Positions 32,992 to 42,254 are shown, counted from the stretch's first letter. The stretch is 64,000 bases of DNA from Salinimonas iocasae (GCF_006228385.1 NZ_CP039853.1:62001-126000); one strand, 5' to 3'. The notes: a model not told the origin generated them from the letters alone. Translations and numbers: made by a program.

Positions 32992-33224
32992 ACCATATTA
33001 ACGTTCGGGGGAAAGGTCAGAGGAGCTGCAAATTCTCCAAATGATCAAATTACCATCAACAATTTGACTTTGAATATCCAGATCAAAACGCTTTCATACA
33101 ATAATAGCTCTATCAGATTAACCCCAAGTAGATACAAAATTGTTGAATGTATGTTCCTCAATAGACAAAAGATAGTTACATCAGAAAAGCTGAGTGAATT
33201 TATTTCTGGAAGTTATGATCACGC
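32992..33224 (+). pseudogene. Response-regulator winged-helix stump cut by IS30
   Basis: The frame reads ITINNLTLNIQIKTLSYNNS then IRLTPSRYKIVECMFLNRQK and IVTSEKLSEFISGSYD: the OmpR/PhoB-type DNA-binding domain start (LTPxExxLLxxLxxxxGxVVSREQL). The receiver domain is absent; an in-frame stop lies just upstream at 32989. The recognition helix and wing are cut off where the IS30 inverted repeat begins (33225). Possibly a former CopR-like regulator of the copper genes; that part is inference. Confidence 0.55.
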
Positions 33225-34308
33225 GAATTCAACTGCGAAGTGCACCACTCGCTAAATTAAGCCGCTCTTCGTAATTCGTTGAACACGACTGATGGCTGTT
33301 TAAACCCAAGGCATTTCCTTGGTCTCGCATTCAGCGCACGCTCAACGGCAGCAATCTGCTTGTCTGTCACCGTCCGCAAGTCTGTACCTTTACGGATATA
33401 TTGCCGCAGCAACCCGTTGAAGTTTTCGTTCAGTCCGCATTCCCATGATGAGTATGGGTTAGCGAAATAGATGTCCGTTTTTAGTTTATCCGCTACCAGC
33501 TCATGGGCGGCTAACTCAGCACCATTGTCGGCGGTAATCGTGCGAACATGGCCGCGGTAGCGCCATAAAATACTAACCATAGCGCGACTCACGTCAGCCG
33601 CGGTTTTCGCTGGCACTTTGCGTATCAGGTACAGCTTACTTTTTCGTTCAACCAGGCTCACGATGGCACCTGTACCGTTCTTGCCTAGTACAGTATCGGC
33701 TTCCCAGTCACCGAATCGTTTCTTCTTATTAACAATGGCAGGGTGGCACTCAATGCCAATCCGGTTCGGAATTATAACGCGCTTCGCGCGGCTGCCTTTG
33801 CGGTATTTCCGATGACCATGTCGCAACTGCTTGAAGAGCTTTCCACCGCGCAATTTATCGCGCTGTATATAGCCATAAATCCATTCATGACTGACGCTAT
33901 GCCCTATGATTTTACCTACGCCAGCGATTTGCTCAGGACTCCATTTCTGGCTCAACCCGAACTCGACGAAAGTGATAGTCAGCGCTGGTACACTGTATTT
34001 CGCAGCCTGACCTCGTCGTTTTACTGTCTTAGCGTGAGCGACTTCGGGCAGATAGTGATTGTCCCTTATTCTGTTGCGCCGGACTTCTCGACTAATGGTG
34101 CTGTGACTAACTTGCAACCGCTTCCCAATCTCCCGATAGCTGAAACCCTCGCGTAAGTAGGCTTCGATCTGGTATCGTTGCCCTTCGATCAACTGCTTGT
34201 ATCTCATGGTAACTACTCATGTTTTTTGGCGATTACAGAGTACCACCAACAGGCAGTTGATCTCTTCTCACCGTTTAACCATGAGTGGTGCACTTATTAT
34301 CTGAATTC
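33225..34308 (-). mobile_element. IS30-family insertion sequence
   Basis: Bounded by inverted repeats starting GAATTCA and sharing AAGTGCACCACTC (26 positions, five mismatches) at 33225-33250 and 34283-34308, giving ~1.08 kb. One transposase gene. The left end interrupts a response-regulator stump; the right end lies six bases from the stop of the 34314-34640 gene. No clear target duplication can be read, partly because IS30 duplications are only 2-3 bp. Confidence 0.85.
33257..34207 (-). CDS. IS30-family transposase
   Basis: 316 residues: N-terminal helix-turn-helix (REGFSYREIGKRLQVSHSTI, SREVRRNR), a central linker with KWSPEQIAGVGK, and the DDE core FGDWEADTVLG, TITADNGAELAAHE and YSSWECGLNENFNGLLRQY. 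All three acidic residues are present, so it is probably active. Length is normal for the family. Confidence 0.93.
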   Translation of the reverse strand: MRYKQLIEGQRYQIEAYLREGFSYREIGKRLQVSHSTISREVRRNRIRDNHYLPEVAHAKTVKRRGQAAKYSVPALTITFVEFGLSQKWSPEQIAGVGKIIGHSVSHEWIYGYIQRDKLRGGKLFKQLRHGHRKYRKGSRAKRVIIPNRIGIECHPAIVNKKKRFGDWEADTVLGKNGTGAIVSLVERKSKLYLIRKVPAKTAADVSRAMVSILWRYRGHVRTITADNGAELAAHELVADKLKTDIYFANPYSSWECGLNENFNGLLRQYIRKGTDLRTVTDKQIAAVERALNARPRKCLGFKQPSVVFNELRRAA

Positions 34309-34313
34309 GGGAC

Positions 34314-34640
34314 CTACGCTAATTGAAAAATGAAGATTGCTGCAAAACAGGCTAAGACCAGTCCGATGAAGCCTCTCATGTCACCGTAAAAAAGACTCGA
34401 TAAACTCATGGTCCCGGAACCAGCGATGACAAATTTGAGCATTAACTGCGTAGTTTCTTGAGCAGACATATCACCGTCATCCATTAAAAAATGCATGCCA
34501 CCAAATAAGAGGCATAAAAATGTTATCAGTGCGAATATGAAGCTCCACAAATACCGAGGTTTACGGGTAATGAGGTACAAGCCCATTGAAGAATCAGGTG
34601 AAACATATTTTGGAATTTTTCTTTGCTCAGTTTCATGCAT
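34314..34640 (-). CDS. Small membrane protein, function unknown
   Basis: 108 residues, three hydrophobic spans (LWSFIFALITFLCLLFGGMH; LMLKFVIAGSGTMSLSSLFY; GFIGLVLACFAAIFIFQL) after a charged N-terminus. It starts eight bases inside the end of the upstream helicase gene, so the two are an operon. Its C-terminus lies against the IS30 end and could have been trimmed by the insertion. No family recognised. Confidence 0.5.
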   Translation of the reverse strand: MHETEQRKIPKYVSPDSSMGLYLITRKPRYLWSFIFALITFLCLLFGGMHFLMDDGDMSAQETTQLMLKFVIAGSGTMSLSSLFYGDMRGFIGLVLACFAAIFIFQLA

Positions 34641-36720
34641 CGTTTTTGACTCTTAAAAATAGGTTTAAGCTTGATAGATATTGATTAAAGTTCTTAGCTG
34701 AACTGGTTGTGGGCAGATGGCCGGCCGCATCTGGGTGGATTTCTTTTGCCACTCTAAGGGACCCCTTTATATTCATTTCATACACGAATCGAGAGGTACT
34801 TTCTGACTCTTCTAAGCTGCCATCGGGAGGCTGACTTGACTCTTTTTCGTAAGCCTTTTGATATGCCTTATCTTTTGGTAGTAACAGAAGTAGCTTTTTG
34901 GTTGGTCTTGTTATGGCCACATAAAATAAGCGCCGTTCAGCTTGGATGTCTGTGGTTTTTCCAGAGACTGTTGCAGGGCTAATTGTTTCACAGCATGCGG
35001 GAATCACTGCCATGCCCACAGTAATTCCTTTAGCCATATGTTGAGACATAATACGAACCGCATTATTTGATTTGTTGCTTTCGGCCTTTAAAGATTCAAG
35101 TGACGTAAGCAAATTATCAAAAGTCGGGGCCTGCCGCGCTAAATCAAAAAATCCATGAGCTAATGCCATGGTATGGGAAGTCGACCGAGACTGTTTCTGA
35201 GACAAAGACTTTTCAAGCTCTTCAATCAAGTAATCATTGATGTAGGCATGAAAGGCCTCAGATGGAGTAGCTTTTTCGATAGACTCTTTTATTGCGTTAA
35301 TTTTATTGGCAACGCGTTTGTGAATGAAAGGTTTTGTGTTTGGAATAACAGCTTTGACATCATCCGGAGTGGCGGTTTGCACATTGCGGAATAAATCAAA
35401 GAAAGCCGTGGCCACATTAGTTTTGACCCCAGGGTTTGGTGTCATCAATACTTTAGAGAATAAACCCGCGGCGTCGATTTCGCTCCCACCTTTGCATAAG
35501 TTAGCCAGTGCTTCGAATGCTGAAAATGCAGGCAGTGTAGAAATCGATTTACCCGACGAAAGTTGGTAGGGGATCCCGGCTCTAAAGAGTGCCAATTCAA
35601 TAAAAGGGCTTACTTGATACAGCCTCGGTAGAATCGCGATATCAGAGTAGGCGTTTCCCTCGCTGATAAACATCCTAATTGAATCTACTAATGCAACCTG
35701 CTTTGTATCGGTATAAGGCTCGGCACCAAAAGAAGGGGGAGCATAATAACCGATGTTGATTTCAGTCTTCGGGGTAGATGGTGCTGACAAACACATTTTC
35801 ATCGCCCGTTTAGAGTTATTAAAAATACAGTTATTTGCAGCCATTGCTAGTGAGTGGCCATAGCGGAAAGTGGTTTTTAACGTAAACTTTTGTGAGTCAG
35901 GATATTTGTGGTCCCAATGTTCACTCATCACGAGAGGATTGCTCCCCCGCCACTCAAAGATTGTTTGATCATCATCCCCAATGCCGGTGGTTTTTGCTCG
36001 TTCGCCAGCCATGATAGTAAACAAGTCCTGAACAATAGGGTTGATGTCCTGATACTCATCGATAATGATTTGGTCTAGCCTGTTAGCAATCAGGTTACTG
36101 CAACGGGAGTCCTGTTTGATGAGCCTTACAACATCGTAAAGTAAGTCGTTAAAAGAGCGCATCTGGTTATGTGCTCTGGTCTGTTCGAAAATATCAAAAC
36201 CCAACTTAAATGGCGCTAAATGTGATGACAGCCCAAGGCGCTCAAACATCACTGAGCTGGGTTGAGTGTCACTTTTGCAGTAGTCCAGGAAGCTTGTGAA
36301 GGAATCGATAACAGAGCTATCGTAAATATCTATGTCAGTGGAACCAAATTCGGCAATTGCTTTTCGTAAAGCATCCACCGCTAATTTTTGCCATATGAAT
36401 TCACGAACTTCTAACTTCCATGTTGGCAGAACGCCTTTCTTCATAAAGCCTTCACAAAGCTTATAACCCAAAGAATGATAGTGCCGGATGGTAGGGGTGC
36501 CTTCTACATTAAGCTTATTATAATCATGGCGAAATTCTTTTGCCGCAGGCTTATTAAACATAGTGACCAGTATGCTCTCTGCAGGAACGCCACTCATAAT
36601 CATGTAGGCAACACGTGCACGGGTGGTCATTGACTTTCCTGAGCCAGGGGGAGCTATAACAAGCGTACTTTTATCAAAAGGAGCACCGATAAATTCGAGT
36701 TGTTCGTCTGAAAAGTCCAT
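34633..36720 (-). CDS. UvrD/Rep-like superfamily 1 DNA helicase
   Basis: 695 residues with the SF1A set: Walker A APPGSGKS (~23-30), IIDEYQDINP (motif II), IGDDDQTIFEWRG (motif III), TFRYGHSLA (motif IV), a motif V-like MSQHMAKGITVGMAV and motif VI RRLFYVAITRPTKKL. It unwinds DNA 3'-5' by ATP hydrolysis. The C-terminal ~75 residues (after the helicase core) are unlike UvrD. It is not the housekeeping copy judging by length and divergence. UvrD-like helicases in accessory regions are often part of phage-defence sets; the coupled partner here is a small membrane protein, a pairing I cannot place. Confidence 0.85.
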   Translation of the reverse strand: MDFSDEQLEFIGAPFDKSTLVIAPPGSGKSMTTRARVAYMIMSGVPAESILVTMFNKPAAKEFRHDYNKLNVEGTPTIRHYHSLGYKLCEGFMKKGVLPTWKLEVREFIWQKLAVDALRKAIAEFGSTDIDIYDSSVIDSFTSFLDYCKSDTQPSSVMFERLGLSSHLAPFKLGFDIFEQTRAHNQMRSFNDLLYDVVRLIKQDSRCSNLIANRLDQIIIDEYQDINPIVQDLFTIMAGERAKTTGIGDDDQTIFEWRGSNPLVMSEHWDHKYPDSQKFTLKTTFRYGHSLAMAANNCIFNNSKRAMKMCLSAPSTPKTEINIGYYAPPSFGAEPYTDTKQVALVDSIRMFISEGNAYSDIAILPRLYQVSPFIELALFRAGIPYQLSSGKSISTLPAFSAFEALANLCKGGSEIDAAGLFSKVLMTPNPGVKTNVATAFFDLFRNVQTATPDDVKAVIPNTKPFIHKRVANKINAIKESIEKATPSEAFHAYINDYLIEELEKSLSQKQSRSTSHTMALAHGFFDLARQAPTFDNLLTSLESLKAESNKSNNAVRIMSQHMAKGITVGMAVIPACCETISPATVSGKTTDIQAERRLFYVAITRPTKKLLLLLPKDKAYQKAYEKESSQPPDGSLEESESTSRFVYEMNIKGSLRVAKEIHPDAAGHLPTTSSAKNFNQYLSSLNLFLRVKNDA

Positions 36721-36866
36721 AGGAGGTAGATTTTGTCTTGAATGGACAGAGAGTGCAGCAGTAGCGGTCTGCTATAAATATGAAACCCGATTTATCAACA
36801 TTATTAGGTTCAAAGCATCATTATTTTTCATAATAATTTGGCGAAAACTTAACATCGGGTCAAAAG

Positions 36867-37343
36867 ATGTCAGAAGCCTATGATATTTACCATTTGAAAT
36901 ATGAAGTGTTACTTCGTCTGTCTAAAGATACAAAAACCCAGGTGCCTGAACATCTTGTAGATAAATATCAACAGATATCTAGTTCCTTTAGGCGTCTTAT
37001 AAACAAGCGAGATATACGTAGGGCCGCCAGAGAAAACGATCCTCGTTTATTGAAAGAGTCATGGAAAGAGATTGGCAACGCGGCGAAAGACCTACTTTGT
37101 AATAACTGGTATACCCACGTAGCAATAATCACATGTGATTCTGCAGTCGAAGCAGTTCGACTGTCTACTTCCATCAATATGCAATGGTTCTTGAATGGGG
37201 CACGAAACATAGATGTCAATGAACCTTCAGAGCGCTCTACAGCCCATTTAGATATTATTCGAGTAAGAGAGCGCCACTATCTATATGTACTTGGTGGTTT
37301 CTATTCCATCGAAGACTCAAAATTTGTGGGGGTGAAGGAGTGA
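36867..37343 (+). CDS. Unknown protein, 158 residues
   Basis: Soluble and charged, N-terminal half helical and basic (VDKYQQISSSFRRLINKRDI; RRAARENDPRLLKESWKEIG), C-terminal half with hydrophobic strands (WYTHVAIITCDSAVEAVRL; RERHYLYVLGGFYS). No family recognised. It overlaps the next gene (GTGA junction), so the pair is translated together, divergent from the helicase. Could be part of a plasmid- or phage-type two-gene system. Confidence 0.5.
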   Translation: MSEAYDIYHLKYEVLLRLSKDTKTQVPEHLVDKYQQISSSFRRLINKRDIRRAARENDPRLLKESWKEIGNAAKDLLCNNWYTHVAIITCDSAVEAVRLSTSINMQWFLNGARNIDVNEPSERSTAHLDIIRVRERHYLYVLGGFYSIEDSKFVGVKE

Positions 37344-37630
37344 ATTTATGTGATGTTATCCCACGCATTCATTCACGAAATGCTGAAGTTGAGGTAATTG
37401 GTGACGCAAACGGTGATTTATTAGTTATCGTGATACAGGGACAGTTTCGACACTTTGTTACAAACAAAGGTAATGGTCAAATAAAACGTTTTAGAGAACC
37501 ACGCACATTAACAAAATATTTATGTAACTTGGGGATAAGGCAATATTCATTGAATTTAAATAATTGGGATTTGAAAATGATTTTTGACCGTCATAAGGCA
37601 GCTTCAGATTTAAGGTCTAAACAAAATTAA
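37340..37630 (+). CDS. Unknown protein, 96 residues
   Basis: Starts at GTG 37340 directly after GGTGAAGGA. Sequence features: an N-terminal strand pair (VEVIGDANGDLLVIVIQG), a basic middle (NKGNGQIKRFREPRTLTK) and a helical end (KMIFDRHKAASDLRS). Small, basic and probably nucleic-acid- or protein-binding, but unassigned. Translationally coupled to the gene upstream. Confidence 0.45.
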   Translation: MNLCDVIPRIHSRNAEVEVIGDANGDLLVIVIQGQFRHFVTNKGNGQIKRFREPRTLTKYLCNLGIRQYSLNLNNWDLKMIFDRHKAASDLRSKQN

Positions 37631-37898
37631 AATTCTTTGATTTTTAAATATATATTTTTTCATGGCCAGGAAAATATAAAAAATAATTAAAATTTTTGTT
37701 GCAATTATTTAAAATGTATAATATAAATTTATAAGTTTCACTTTAAAAGGCATTAATTGAATGAATTAATATAATTGGGTTTTAGTGTAAAGTTAAGAGT
37801 TTATCTTAGCAAATGCTCAAATATCTATATTATAAATTTCGATAAAAACTAAAATTAAAGTAAATTTATAGCAAATTAAAATTATAGGAGTATTAGCT
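37631..37898. other. Very AT-rich non-coding stretch
   Basis: Almost only A/T with runs such as AAAATATAAAAAATAATTAAAA, far from the composition of the neighbours. It precedes the putative Abi gene, whose ribosome site (TATAGGAGTATTAGCT) lies at its end. Probably an H-NS-type silenced promoter and a sign of recent acquisition. I see no gene here. Confidence 0.6.
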
Positions 37899-38630
37899 AT
37901 GAGAAATAACAATGAAAAAAATGAGAAAAACCTTGGTGTAATATGGCCTGCCTTAGTAGGCGGTATCACTATAATTGGAGCGGGGTTAGCATATTATTTA
38001 AATTTCGCTGACTTCAAGCCTTCAGCTTTACCTGCTGATTGGGGAGCTTTCGGTAGCTACTATGGTGGGGTTGTCGGACCAATCGTGGCTTTTCTGTCAT
38101 TGCTGGCTGTAATCGCCACATTACGTGTTCAGTATATTTCGTTGCAAGCAGCAAGAGCAGAGATGGAAGCAAATAAAGCCGAGGTGGAAGCAAATAATAG
38201 ATCCAATGCTAGAGCTGACTTTCTTCGTCGGTTTGAATTAGAAGAGAAGAACTTGCAAAGTTTAGCCTTAGATACTGTTAAAGCTCTTCTTGTTGATATC
38301 CGTTCACAGGAAAACGAAGAAGAGGATGGAGAAAGAAAATATTTTAAATTGCTTGATGAGTATTCTCGTGGCGCTTGCAATGTATTCATAAATTACTTAA
38401 AAAGATATCTCGTTATTTCAAAAGATCTGGAAGAATTGGACAAGCTCTTTAACCATGCGGACGGTCCGGGCGGTCTGATGATTCGACAATATATGGTTAG
38501 ATTTGAAAGAATCCTTGAAGAATCGCAAAAGCATGGTGAGGATATCGAAAATATAGCTAATTGGACTGCCACAGCAAAACTATGTAAGGTGATGAAACAT
38601 GCAGATCGAGAATTGAAAAGACAAAACTGA
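37899..38630 (+). CDS. Putative phage abortive-infection membrane protein (putAbiC-like)
   Basis: 243 residues. Two N-terminal spans (VIWPALVGGITIIGAGLAYY; VGPIVAFLSLLAVIATLRVQ) with the intervening DWGAFGSYYGG, then a coiled coil (SLQAARAEMEANKAEVEANN) and a soluble helical domain with RRFELEEKN. The D-W-G-x-F-G-x-Y-x-G-G loop between the two spans and the coiled coil are the hallmarks of proteins called "putative phage abortive infection protein". It stands alone, with an AT-rich promoter and its own terminator, a typical single-gene defence layout. Function inferred from family name only. Confidence 0.65.
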   Translation: MRNNNEKNEKNLGVIWPALVGGITIIGAGLAYYLNFADFKPSALPADWGAFGSYYGGVVGPIVAFLSLLAVIATLRVQYISLQAARAEMEANKAEVEANNRSNARADFLRRFELEEKNLQSLALDTVKALLVDIRSQENEEEDGERKYFKLLDEYSRGACNVFINYLKRYLVISKDLEELDKLFNHADGPGGLMIRQYMVRFERILEESQKHGEDIENIANWTATAKLCKVMKHADRELKRQN

Positions 38631-38649
38631 AAAACGAATAGTGAAGTAT

Positions 38650-38682
38650 AGAAAGGGAGCTCTTTTTTGCCCCTTTCTTTTT
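38650..38682 (+). terminator. Intrinsic terminator after the Abi-like gene
   Basis: Stem AGAAAGGG/CCCTTTCT (8 bp) with a 13-nt loop, followed by TTTTTATTATATTTT. Confidence 0.8.
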
Positions 38683-38709
38683 ATTATATTTTAACATCAT
38701 CTATCCTCG

Positions 38710-39153
38710 CTATTTAACTAATCGTAGCTTCTCAAGTGAACCTTTTCTACCACTACCCTCAATATCTGTAATCTCACTACGAATAATGTAATAACCACCT
38801 TTTATCCAATTATTAATCTGCTTCTGTAGCTTTGTAACATGTGCTTCGTCGCTAAAATCGAGGTAAATATCATAATCCCGGTAAGTACTATATTTTTTTG
38901 GTTTAGGCCAGTTGTGATAGGCCGGCTTTAGTTGATACTCAACCGAACCTTCTTTTTCAGGGGCCTCGTCATTCCTATACCGACCAATAAGTCCCTGGGT
39001 TCTACTTTTAATCTCTTTTGAATGCTCTGCTGCTCGCACTATCTCTTGCTGGGCCCGTGCGACCCTGTCCTGTGCTTGTTTTACTTCACTAGAAAAGCTT
39101 CCTGCACTGGCAGATTGCAAAGCAATTACTGTTAATAGTGACGAACTGAACAT
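38710..39153 (-). CDS. Exported coiled-coil protein, function unknown
   Basis: 147 residues from ATG (39153), nine bases inside an earlier GTG. Signal peptide MFSSSLLTVIALQSASAGSF, coiled coil at ~25-55 (EVKQAQDRVARAQQEIVRAA), then a globular C-terminus (YRDYDIYLDFSDEAH; WIKGGYYIIRSEI). No family known to me. It is convergent with the Abi-like gene and divergent from a lipoprotein gene. Confidence 0.5.
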   Translation of the reverse strand: MFSSSLLTVIALQSASAGSFSSEVKQAQDRVARAQQEIVRAAEHSKEIKSRTQGLIGRYRNDEAPEKEGSVEYQLKPAYHNWPKPKKYSTYRDYDIYLDFSDEAHVTKLQKQINNWIKGGYYIIRSEITDIEGSGRKGSLEKLRLVK

Positions 39154-39243
39154 AATAATCACAATTAATCGGATTTCTGGATGAAGACACTATGCCTGCA
39201 GGGTATAACACAGGGCAATTAATTAACTGCGAGAAATCGGAAA

Positions 39244-39765
39244 ATGCCAAAAAGTCATTTGCTTTTAACCCTCACAACCTGTGGCCTGCTCGCGCTATCT
39301 GGCTGTGCAAGTACTAACGAGATTGAGTTTGGAAACAAAAAATACACACCCGACGCCGACGGAACTGTTGTGATGACACAAGAAGAAATATCTGCCATTA
39401 CAAAATCAGAAGAAGCTAAATTTGTTCGGGGTCTGTTTCCCAATGTAAAGCTCACTGAAGCTGAATACGAAATGGTCAAAACCAATGATGAAGCGTTGTT
39501 TAGCTTAGTAGGAGAAGCGAACACTGATGAAGCGGTATCAACATTTATAAGACGTGGCTCATTGGAAGATAACCTCAGCAGGATTGTTAAAGAAAATCGT
39601 TGGGAAGCTTTATATTTCGATGGGCCTGACTACTTTGTCAAGGATATGAAGGTTCTTGAGGAGGAAAATGTCACTGGTGCGATCATGAGCCTGGCGTCTG
39701 ATTATCCGGTTTACACCTGCTTTGATGAAAAAGAAAAGGTCGTGACAGTTATAAAGGAACGATAA
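39244..39765 (+). CDS. Lipoprotein, function unknown
   Basis: 173 residues with lipobox LSGC (Cys21). The mature part is acidic (VVMTQEEISAITKSEEAKFV; LTEAEYEMVKTNDEALFSLV) and has two Cys-free helices then a C-terminal strand pair (YPVYTCFDEKEKVVTV). No family recognised. First of four closely spaced forward genes (to 42254), each without an obvious separate promoter. Confidence 0.55.
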   Translation: MPKSHLLLTLTTCGLLALSGCASTNEIEFGNKKYTPDADGTVVMTQEEISAITKSEEAKFVRGLFPNVKLTEAEYEMVKTNDEALFSLVGEANTDEAVSTFIRRGSLEDNLSRIVKENRWEALYFDGPDYFVKDMKVLEEENVTGAIMSLASDYPVYTCFDEKEKVVTVIKER

Positions 39766-39778
39766 AGGGAGATGTGAG

Positions 39779-41002
39779 ATGAAGATTGTTGAGAAGTACC
39801 TTGATGGCGATGAAATACGCGAATTTCGAAGGCTGAATGACCAAGAGGTAAAGACTCTGCTTGGCAGTGATCATGCTTCTCAGCAATTACTAGCTTCGGT
39901 ATATGGTAGATGGATTTATTGTGACTGTTGCACCCCCACGACTATTAAGCGATTTACTGAGACCAATACTTACTTTCTTGCCACTATGTCAGGGCGTGCA
40001 AGCCATAAGACTTCATGCCCGCTATACCGTCTGGAACAGGGTGGGGCGGGTGAAGGACAGCTACCTGAAAAGGTAGGCACGCGCTTTTCGTTCAGTGCTT
40101 ATGCAGCAGAAGAGGGGAATGCTAAGCAATCGGTCGTTGAAAACCCAACAGGGCAGGTTATAGGCCGCGCAGATAAGCTCTATTCGCTCATGGCGTCACT
40201 GTTGACCGATGCTGGCACCAACACTATTTCTTACGGTGAAGCCCCTACGTTTGAGACCCAGTCCAGGAAAATTCGCGCGGCTGCAAAGAAATACAGTATC
40301 GGGGGCAAGTCTTTGCTCGAATACATGTATTTTGGGTTCGGCAGTATAAAAAAAGCCATCGAAAAAATGCAGTCAAACGAGCGTTTGTGGGTCGGTAAGA
40401 ACAAACCGCAGTCGCTGGTCATCGCTCAGGTCGAGTCAGTTAAAATCGAAAATGGTGAAACGACGGTCAAGGTCAAAGATGATTGGGAAGTGACCTTACC
40501 CATAGATGCCAAAGTGACTCGCCTAAATGGTGCATTTTCTTTGGCCAAAGGACCGTTGATGGTGGCAATGATTATCGCCGACCGGTCAACTAATGATGCC
40601 ATGATATATGGTGTAACCCGGTGCTTTATCTCTCCTATCGTCAATACCCATAATTTCATGCTGGTGGATAGCGATCTTGAACGCACCTTCGCCAGAGTAG
40701 CCACCCGGGTGATTATTGAAATGGAAGGGGGAGGGCGTATCTTAAAGCCGCTTATACCGGTTCAGGTCGATGGCAAACCTGTTCTCGTCGACTTTGTAAT
40801 TCAAAAAGATAAACAACACATCGCGGTTGAAGTGATGGGGAAATGGGAAGATCCACTCTATCGTGCCAGAAAAGAAACGGTGCTTCCGCTTATGGAGAAG
40901 GTCTATGACCAGGTGGTGAGTGTGGGCATGGATACCTCCACCATAAGAAATGACTTTTTTGAAGAGTCATACCAGTTAGTAAAGACACTATTAAATGATT
41001 AA
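39779..41002 (+). CDS. DUF1173-like protein with putative zinc-binding N-terminus
   Basis: 407 residues, GGGAGATGTG ahead of ATG. N-terminal Cys cluster CDCCTPTTIKRF...SHKTSCPLYRLE suggests a zinc knuckle and matches my recollection of DUF1173, found on integrative elements and plasmids. C-terminal ~100 residues (PVQVDGKPVLVDFVIQKDKQ; HIAVEVMGKWEDPLY) look like the D...ExK core of a restriction-endonuclease-like nuclease fold (VDFVI, VEVMG). If so it could be a nuclease. Overlaps the next gene by eight bases. Confidence 0.5.
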   Translation: MKIVEKYLDGDEIREFRRLNDQEVKTLLGSDHASQQLLASVYGRWIYCDCCTPTTIKRFTETNTYFLATMSGRASHKTSCPLYRLEQGGAGEGQLPEKVGTRFSFSAYAAEEGNAKQSVVENPTGQVIGRADKLYSLMASLLTDAGTNTISYGEAPTFETQSRKIRAAAKKYSIGGKSLLEYMYFGFGSIKKAIEKMQSNERLWVGKNKPQSLVIAQVESVKIENGETTVKVKDDWEVTLPIDAKVTRLNGAFSLAKGPLMVAMIIADRSTNDAMIYGVTRCFISPIVNTHNFMLVDSDLERTFARVATRVIIEMEGGGRILKPLIPVQVDGKPVLVDFVIQKDKQHIAVEVMGKWEDPLYRARKETVLPLMEKVYDQVVSVGMDTSTIRNDFFEESYQLVKTLLND

Positions 41003-41597
41003 GTCCATTTTGTCTAAGGCCAGTAGTATGAGTCGCATCAAACGCATTACTCCCTTTTTTATTATATTCGTTTCACTATCGAGCGCCTTAGTGCTGATGG
41101 GCAAGCAAAGTGAAAAGTATGCCAGTAATACAATGATATCTACGGGCAAAGCATTAACTCAAAAATTTGCCCGACTACATCAATCTTTTGGGTCTGTACC
41201 GCATTTTTATAAAGCTTTAGAGCAAGCTGTGGTTAAAGATGGCTATACAGTCACAGACTTGTTGATATTGGATGAAACGGCAGTTAGAAAAGAAATGGCC
41301 CAGGAATATGCTTCAAGCACCCCCTCGTTAAAAAATCTGGAACCGATGATGCATGTTCACAAACATGACGCCGGCATGAGCTATGTTGTTGGTGGTTATC
41401 CTCTTTTAGGCATAGAAGCAATAGAAGGCAGCGAGGATATAGCGATATTCTTTGGTCCCGTTCGAAAGAGCGTGGTGAAGAGACTTGAGCAAGAGCTTGA
41501 CGGCGATGCAGTCGATAACAAAGACAGTACGGGCCAACTTCGTTATAACCGCCATGACACAATGAACGGTCAATATATCGTTGGCATGTATTTATAA
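40995..41597 (+). CDS. Membrane-anchored protein, function unknown
   Basis: 200 residues, with one N-terminal span (ITPFFIIFVSLSSALVLMG) and a soluble domain outside. TGKALTQKFARLHQSFGSVP and DDAVDNKDSTGQLRYNRHD-type segments give no family hit from memory. The first ATG overlaps the gene upstream; a second ATG at residue 12 (MSRIKRITPF) is an alternative. Its position suggests a shared function with the DUF1173-like protein. Confidence 0.5.
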   Translation: MIKSILSKASSMSRIKRITPFFIIFVSLSSALVLMGKQSEKYASNTMISTGKALTQKFARLHQSFGSVPHFYKALEQAVVKDGYTVTDLLILDETAVRKEMAQEYASSTPSLKNLEPMMHVHKHDAGMSYVVGGYPLLGIEAIEGSEDIAIFFGPVRKSVVKRLEQELDGDAVDNKDSTGQLRYNRHDTMNGQYIVGMYL

Positions 41598-41615
41598 ACA
41601 ATTATTGGTGCAAAA

Positions 41616-42254
41616 GTGAAAAGAACCCAGGCCCCTATCGCTGAAATATTTGAAGTGATTGATAATGCGTACTTAAGTGGTTTGGTTAATGGCTCGTCAC
41701 AGCCTACTGCAGATGTCAGGAAGTGGCTGGCCGCTAACCGTAAGTCAATGTCTCAGGAATGCGCCACTTTCTTTAATGAGCTGGGGGTGAAGAATAAGGG
41801 CTTTGCTTTAGCGCTTAAACAGTGGTTAGTGCAATATCAGGCGCGTCAGTCATTCATACAAACACATGAAAGTAAGTCTGACAAAGAATGGTTAGCATCT
41901 TTTGGGAAAAAGTGGATAGCGCAAGGCGGTGTCTTTTACTTTCAAAGTGATGGCGAAAAAACATTTGAGGGCGATGAGGTGCGCCGGGCGCATAAAGTGG
42001 GAGTGGTTTCTGTTGCTCCAGAGAAAGACAATCCGCAAAACCAACATAGTTTGGAAGTGCTGGTGGCGAATAAGACTCAGCTAAACGCTGTGCTCAAGCT
42101 CTTAGATAGGTGTGCACTACCTGTTGTATCAGTGAATGCCGCTGGAGAAAGGTCTGTCATCAATATCGCCCTCAGCTCACCCACTCATTCAACGTTCAAT
42201 AAGATTATCAAACAGACACCAATCCCAGTATTCGGCAATGTGCTACTGACATAA
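41616..42254 (+). CDS. Unknown soluble protein, 212 residues
   Basis: Starts at GTG 41616. Helical N-terminal half (PIAEIFEVIDNAYLSGLVNG; RKWLAANRKSMSQECATFFN), then beta-rich C-terminal half (VGVVSVAPEKDNPQNQHSLE; GERSVINIALSSPTHS). No signal, no membrane span, no family recognised. Last of the run that begins with the lipoprotein at 39244. Confidence 0.5.
   Translation: MKRTQAPIAEIFEVIDNAYLSGLVNGSSQPTADVRKWLAANRKSMSQECATFFNELGVKNKGFALALKQWLVQYQARQSFIQTHESKSDKEWLASFGKKWIAQGGVFYFQSDGEKTFEGDEVRRAHKVGVVSVAPEKDNPQNQHSLEVLVANKTQLNAVLKLLDRCALPVVSVNAAGERSVINIALSSPTHSTFNKIIKQTPIPVFGNVLLT

Noticed and set aside
16430..33021. 14-base inverted match CTGACCTTTCCCCC (16430 region and 33007-33020 region) as possible ends of a 16.5-kb element
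   Set aside because: Several matches of this length are expected by chance in 64 kb, the match does not extend, there is no target duplication, and the right one lies inside the response-regulator stump.
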